This document shows, piece by piece, positions 60,092 through 64,000 of a DNA stretch of 64,000 nucleotides. The notes below the pieces were generated by a model. It was not told the origin of the DNA. It did no database searches and saw only the letters and a program-made list of their open reading frames with translations. This stretch comes from Cercis canadensis (lineage: Eukaryota > Streptophyta > Magnoliopsida > Fabales > Fabaceae), in the NCBI GenBank assembly GCA_003255065.1, contig QAOA01000139.1, positions 18,093-82,092 on the forward strand. The letters are read 5' to 3'. The translations under genes were made by a program, and so were the position numbers. The stretch's first letter is position 1; each line of letters starts with the position of its first letter.

Positions 60092-61557
60092 TATTTGTTT
60101 TGTTTTTAAGAGGGTAAATAATATTTATTCTTTTCCAAAATCATAATTGTTTACAGTATTATAGGCCTACGCCCTCAACTTCAGATTTAGTAGGAGTAGC
60201 ACATTATTATTTGTCCCATTATCAAGTCCAAACAGAAACGCTTGCGTGCCCTCTTGGTTAGTAGTGCATGGGAAAAACCTATATTGCACAAGTACTGGTT
60301 TAAGTTTTATATTTGGTATGGTACAAAATGCAAAAACAGCAATTCTCCGAAAAAATGAGGTGCGAGTACGCCACCTCATATGTGTGTGTGTATGTGTATA
60401 TATAAATATATAAAAAAAAGGAAGGTTCCTTTCTAGTTGAAGCCATATAATTACCTCAAAAATAGCTGAAAAAATTAGCTTCAACCAACAAATTATGTCA
60501 TATTCCTTCAATTCAGTAGAGAATAAAATATGGGGGCTGGGTTTGTGAAGGATCAAAGCTAATGGGGGAAAAAAGAATAAGTGTAAAACAAGGTCAAAAT
60601 TTAATTTTAATCATTTCAAAATGTACCAATTTTTTTTTTTTTAAAAAAGAAGAAGTTGAGATGAGTTTCCTCCTCTGTTACGAGGTTCAAGTTTCCAATA
60701 TACCTTGGAAATGGTGTACGGCACTGATTTTAAAATACCCGTGCAACATAGGAGAGAACTCTTTTTTTTTTACTTCTTTTGGTGCAGTATTTTTTGGGTA
60801 ACAATTCTTTTGGGGTATATTGTGGTAGGAGGATTTCACCTTTAAGATCTCTTAATTATAAGTTATGGAACTTTCTCACATACAGGGAGCAGGGATGAAT
60901 CCATGTACAAGTTAAACAAAATTACACTTCATGATATATAACAATTTTCATTGTCTTTACTATTTGCATCAATTTGCTCCACTAAAATATTTCTCTTGCC
61001 TCCATAGTTTCACTACTATATTATTGTGACAATATTTTAAAGTAAAGCTCCTTCACATGTGAGGTTAAGAGAGAGAAAAGCAATAATTTTTTAGTCATAA
61101 TAAGTATGACAAAACTTAAGTAAAGTTCTATAAGTGTTGGTAGTGTTATTCCCCTATTAAAACATAACATGTGTATTATTTTTTATATATCAGCGCTACC
61201 TCATCTTCCATCTCTATGGTCACACCGTTATTTCAATTTTTTTCCATTAGAACACAAAATGAAAATTGAATCGTTGGCTTTTTCGATATGAACAACCTTT
61301 GTTTTTTCTTCCACCATAGTCAATGGTCTCAATCTCATTATGCCTCTCTCAATCCATCTCTTTCTCATTACAATTTCCAACTACATAAAAGAAAGCTCAA
61401 AAGCAGGCCACTGAGACATTCTATCAAACAATTAGAATGCGTTCATTAACTGAAAGATAGTTGCCATCAAATGAAATTTAGAAATATCAATGCCACACAC
61501 TTGACACCATAATCAACACTGATAACAAAAAAAGAAAAACGATCGATCAGTCAATGC
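56424..61557. other. Downstream block D2 of the MYB segment
   Basis: It aligns with 45679-51106, including the AATAAA at 56706-56711. It lacks the MITE present in D1. It has a longer (AT)n run at about 60066-60092 and about 125 bp of extra sequence near 59535-59660. 57480-59150 is the U-like internal block. No gene is supported. Confidence 0.6.
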
Positions 61558-62683
61558 CCATTTTAGTCCAATATTACAAAGCATTATATCTTACATCAAT
61601 ATCAATATGCGTTTCCATATACAAGGTTCACGTCTGGCCAAAAAATAAAAAAAAGCAGAAGAAGGTTCACGCACCAAAATTATTATATTGCTAATTGCTC
61701 ATTATTTAAATCAAGAACAGTGCCATATTCAGTCGCCAAAATGTTAAAGAGGTTGACAAAGAGTCCTATTCTTTAAAATTTATAGTACTAAATTATGAAA
61801 ATGCATCAATATTTTCCACGATTGCAGCTTGAATATCGAATCATAGTTAGGGCAGGCGTTCTAGAATTTAAAGACTATTTTTTTGGTATCAAAAAAGAGA
61901 AAAAGAAAAGAACTACACTCTAGAAAAAGCTACAGCGATCCTATCAACTAACAAGATAAGAGAAAGCTTTGTTTGAACATCTCACAGTAAAAGAATATAT
62001 CAAACAAAGGAACAAAATGAACTACATTCTTTTTTTTCTTTTTTTCTTTTTTTTATAAAAGAAAATGAAGTGTTTGAATAAAACAAGGATTAATTAATAT
62101 ATAATTGGTAAATAGTCAAAGAGGAGCCACTTGAGCATAAGTTTATTGATCAAGAGGCTAAAAAAAGAAGAAGAGGAATACCATAACAACCGTGTAGATT
62201 ATATGGTCTCCCTTTTCTTTTAAGTTTGTCTTTTGGATTAGGGTCCATTTATGACACACAAATAGTGATAGAAGTTTCTTTTTAGATTTTACCCCTTGTT
62301 TATAATTTAATTTACTTACAAACAATATTTTAATAAAATTTGTTTAGAATTATATAACTCAATAGTTCAATTCATTTATGAACCATTTATATATAATAAT
62401 TGATGATTTATAAATCTTACCACTTTTAAATGGATTTTTTAATAATTTTTTTCACATGATTTATTTCTACTTAATAAATGTTTAAAGCACAGTTACAAGA
62501 TGTGATCTAATGGTAAGTGTTGTGCAAAAAGTGAACACAAGTGCACGTATTGTTAACAAGTAATAAAGAGTGAGTGGATTATCGTCCCACATGGATTGAT
62601 TGCTAATTGAGTACCAAAATTGANGGATTGATTGCTAATTGAGTCCCAAAATTGAATTAATCCTAATTTTATATGAACAACCA
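61558..62683. repeat. Partial third copy of the MYB upstream block (U3)
   Basis: It is highly similar to 51107-52185, including the start of the insertion that U2 carries. A duplicated ggattgattgctaattgag around the N at 62624 points to an unmerged join. Similarity ends at about 62683, so no third MYB gene is seen in this window. Confidence 0.8.
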
Positions 62684-64000
62684 ATGTTGATACCAAAATT
62701 ATGTAGTAAGAAATAAGGGAAATCAAAAAATAAAAAAAAAAATCATCATAATAATAATAAAATACAAAAAAAATATTATTAATAACAATAAATTATANAA
62801 AAAAAAAAAAAGAGAGAAGCAAAATTAGATTTCTGCGTTTCTGACCCCTGGGCGGCAATATGCTTTAGGCGAAGTGCCATTCTCCAGTTCGGCACCACCC
62901 ACCCTATAGTCCCATTTGCAGCTTAAAACTAGGAAAGCTCATCAATGAGCCAGGGAATTTGCGCACAATTTTGGCTATAAAAAGCCTCACAATACACAGA
63001 CAGGGGGACCGAAAGAAAATTCTAAAACAAAAATAGAGAAAAAAGAAACACAAGCAGAGAGCAATACACATACAGAAGAGAACGGAGAACAAATTGAAAC
63101 TCTAAAACACACACACACGGAGCAGATATACAGAACAGAGGGATACAGAGGCAGAGAAGAACTTCGAAAATTTGAATAACAGCAATCGAATCCAGGTACC
63201 AATACTATCCTTTTTTATGTTCCTTTCCTTTTTTTTGTGTGTTAAATTTTCATTTTTTTCGAACCTACATGCATAACCCATAGCTCAGTCAGACATTCCC
63301 GTTCCAAAATCCACCATTTTTTTTTAAGAACTCATAAAAATTTAGGTGCATGCATAAAGTTAGGAAAGAAACAATGGAAGCTAAATTAAAAGGGAGAAAC
63401 CGAATTGAAAGGAAAAATTAAGTTAAAAAGAAAATGCCCCCTTTTAGAGAGAGAAAATTTCAGAGAGAGAGAGGTAATTCTTGAGAGAAATTTGAGGGAA
63501 AAGGAAAAATTTCTTACCTTTACCATGGCTTAGAAGAATCTCTCTCAACTTGGATTCCTCTCTTTGCCCTGTTGTTTCTCTCTTCCTTCCCCCCTTGCGA
63601 GTTCCCCTTTCCTCTCCATCCTTCTCTGTTGTCTTTTTCTCCCTGTGTGTATCTTCATCCTTTGGGTTGCTGAAGCTTTTGTTTCTTTTTTCTATTTGCA
63701 ATTTCTATTAATATGTACGTATGGGCTCTTTTAGTTAATTGGTTTGTATGCTATTTTGTCTTTGTTTTGTTTTGGGTTTTTGGTTTCTGATTTGTGTTTG
63801 GGCTGAAGTCACTTACTTAGGCAGAATTGAATTTTCATGGGCCTCATCAAAAGAAGTCCATTAGTCTTAGTTTTTTTTATTTCAGCTTAGTCTGATTGGG
63901 CTTATTATGAAGTGGACCAGCCCATCAGTTTTTCTTTTATTATTTGCTTAGGCTTAGTACGAAATGGGCCTTTTGTTTCTAATTTTTGTTGCTATTGGAC
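62684..64000 (+). promoter_or_regulatory. Promoter-like region with TATA box and possible non-coding first exon
   Basis: After AT-rich sequence with an N at 62798, a GC-richer stretch includes ctataaaaagcc at about 62974-62985, a good TATA box. About 200 bp of purine-rich leader with cacacacaca follows, then a possible splice donor (ccag/gtacc, 63194-63198). 63430-63700 is purine-rich then pyrimidine-rich. No open frame of quality is seen before the window ends. It could be the start of a host gene or the LTR and leader of a larger retrotransposon. Confidence 0.35.

Noticed and set aside
63444-63701. Minus-strand 85-codon frame rich in Lys, Glu and Arg
   Set aside because: It translates a polypyrimidine/polypurine tract; composition alone explains the open frame.
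1-64000. tRNA, rRNA or snoRNA genes
   Set aside because: Scanning by eye found only the short tRNA-complementary primer-binding sites of Copia elements, not tRNA genes; a covariance search was not possible.

Overview
The window looks like nuclear DNA of a flowering plant, most likely a eudicot; species cannot be read from it. It has intron-bearing plant genes (an ATP23 metalloprotease, a laccase, two R2R3-MYB factors), AT-rich intergenic DNA, MITEs, a MULE and abundant Ty1/copia elements. Eight single N characters, several beside duplicated sequence or homopolymers, mark unresolved assembly joins, so some repeats may be artefacts.

Layout. 1-467: remnant of one Copia element (family B: LTR end, primer-binding site, start of gag). 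468-18018: head-to-tail array of a second Copia family (A) in which LTR1-body1-LTR2-body2-LTR3-body3 share LTRs. Body 2 is open from gag to RNase H; bodies 1 and 3 carry stops or frameshifts. Body 3 is cut and followed by a LINE-type RNase H fragment, into which LTR4-body4 abuts; body 4 is cut inside integrase. 18020-22447: AT-rich non-coding DNA bounded by two direct copies of one repeat. 22449-26594: 3' part of a fifth copy with its LTR, joined through an N. 26756-28807: non-autonomous MULE with a 9-bp target duplication, ~350-bp terminal inverted repeats, a nested MITE and a possible captured gene end.

30306-33660: five-exon ATP23 on +. 34073-35118: 0.5-kb tandem duplication. ~35640-35910: LINE fragment on -. 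36847-40898: six-exon laccase on -, with a one-base frameshift between signal peptide and mature protein. 42.1-62.7 kb: two and a fraction copies of a ~9-10.5 kb tandem segmental duplication, each full copy holding one intact three-exon R2R3-MYB gene (44029-45678, 54764-56423). MITE and insertion differences between copies order the events. 62684-64000: a promoter-like region with a TATA box and a possible first exon, gene unknown.

The host genes are unrelated in function: ATP23 acts in mitochondria, laccase in the cell wall (lignin-type), and the MYB pair in the nucleus. The most striking content is structural: an LTR-sharing Copia array, nested MULE/MITE insertions with exact target duplications, and a tandem MYB segment with a dated MITE insertion. 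I found no clearly new biochemical system.
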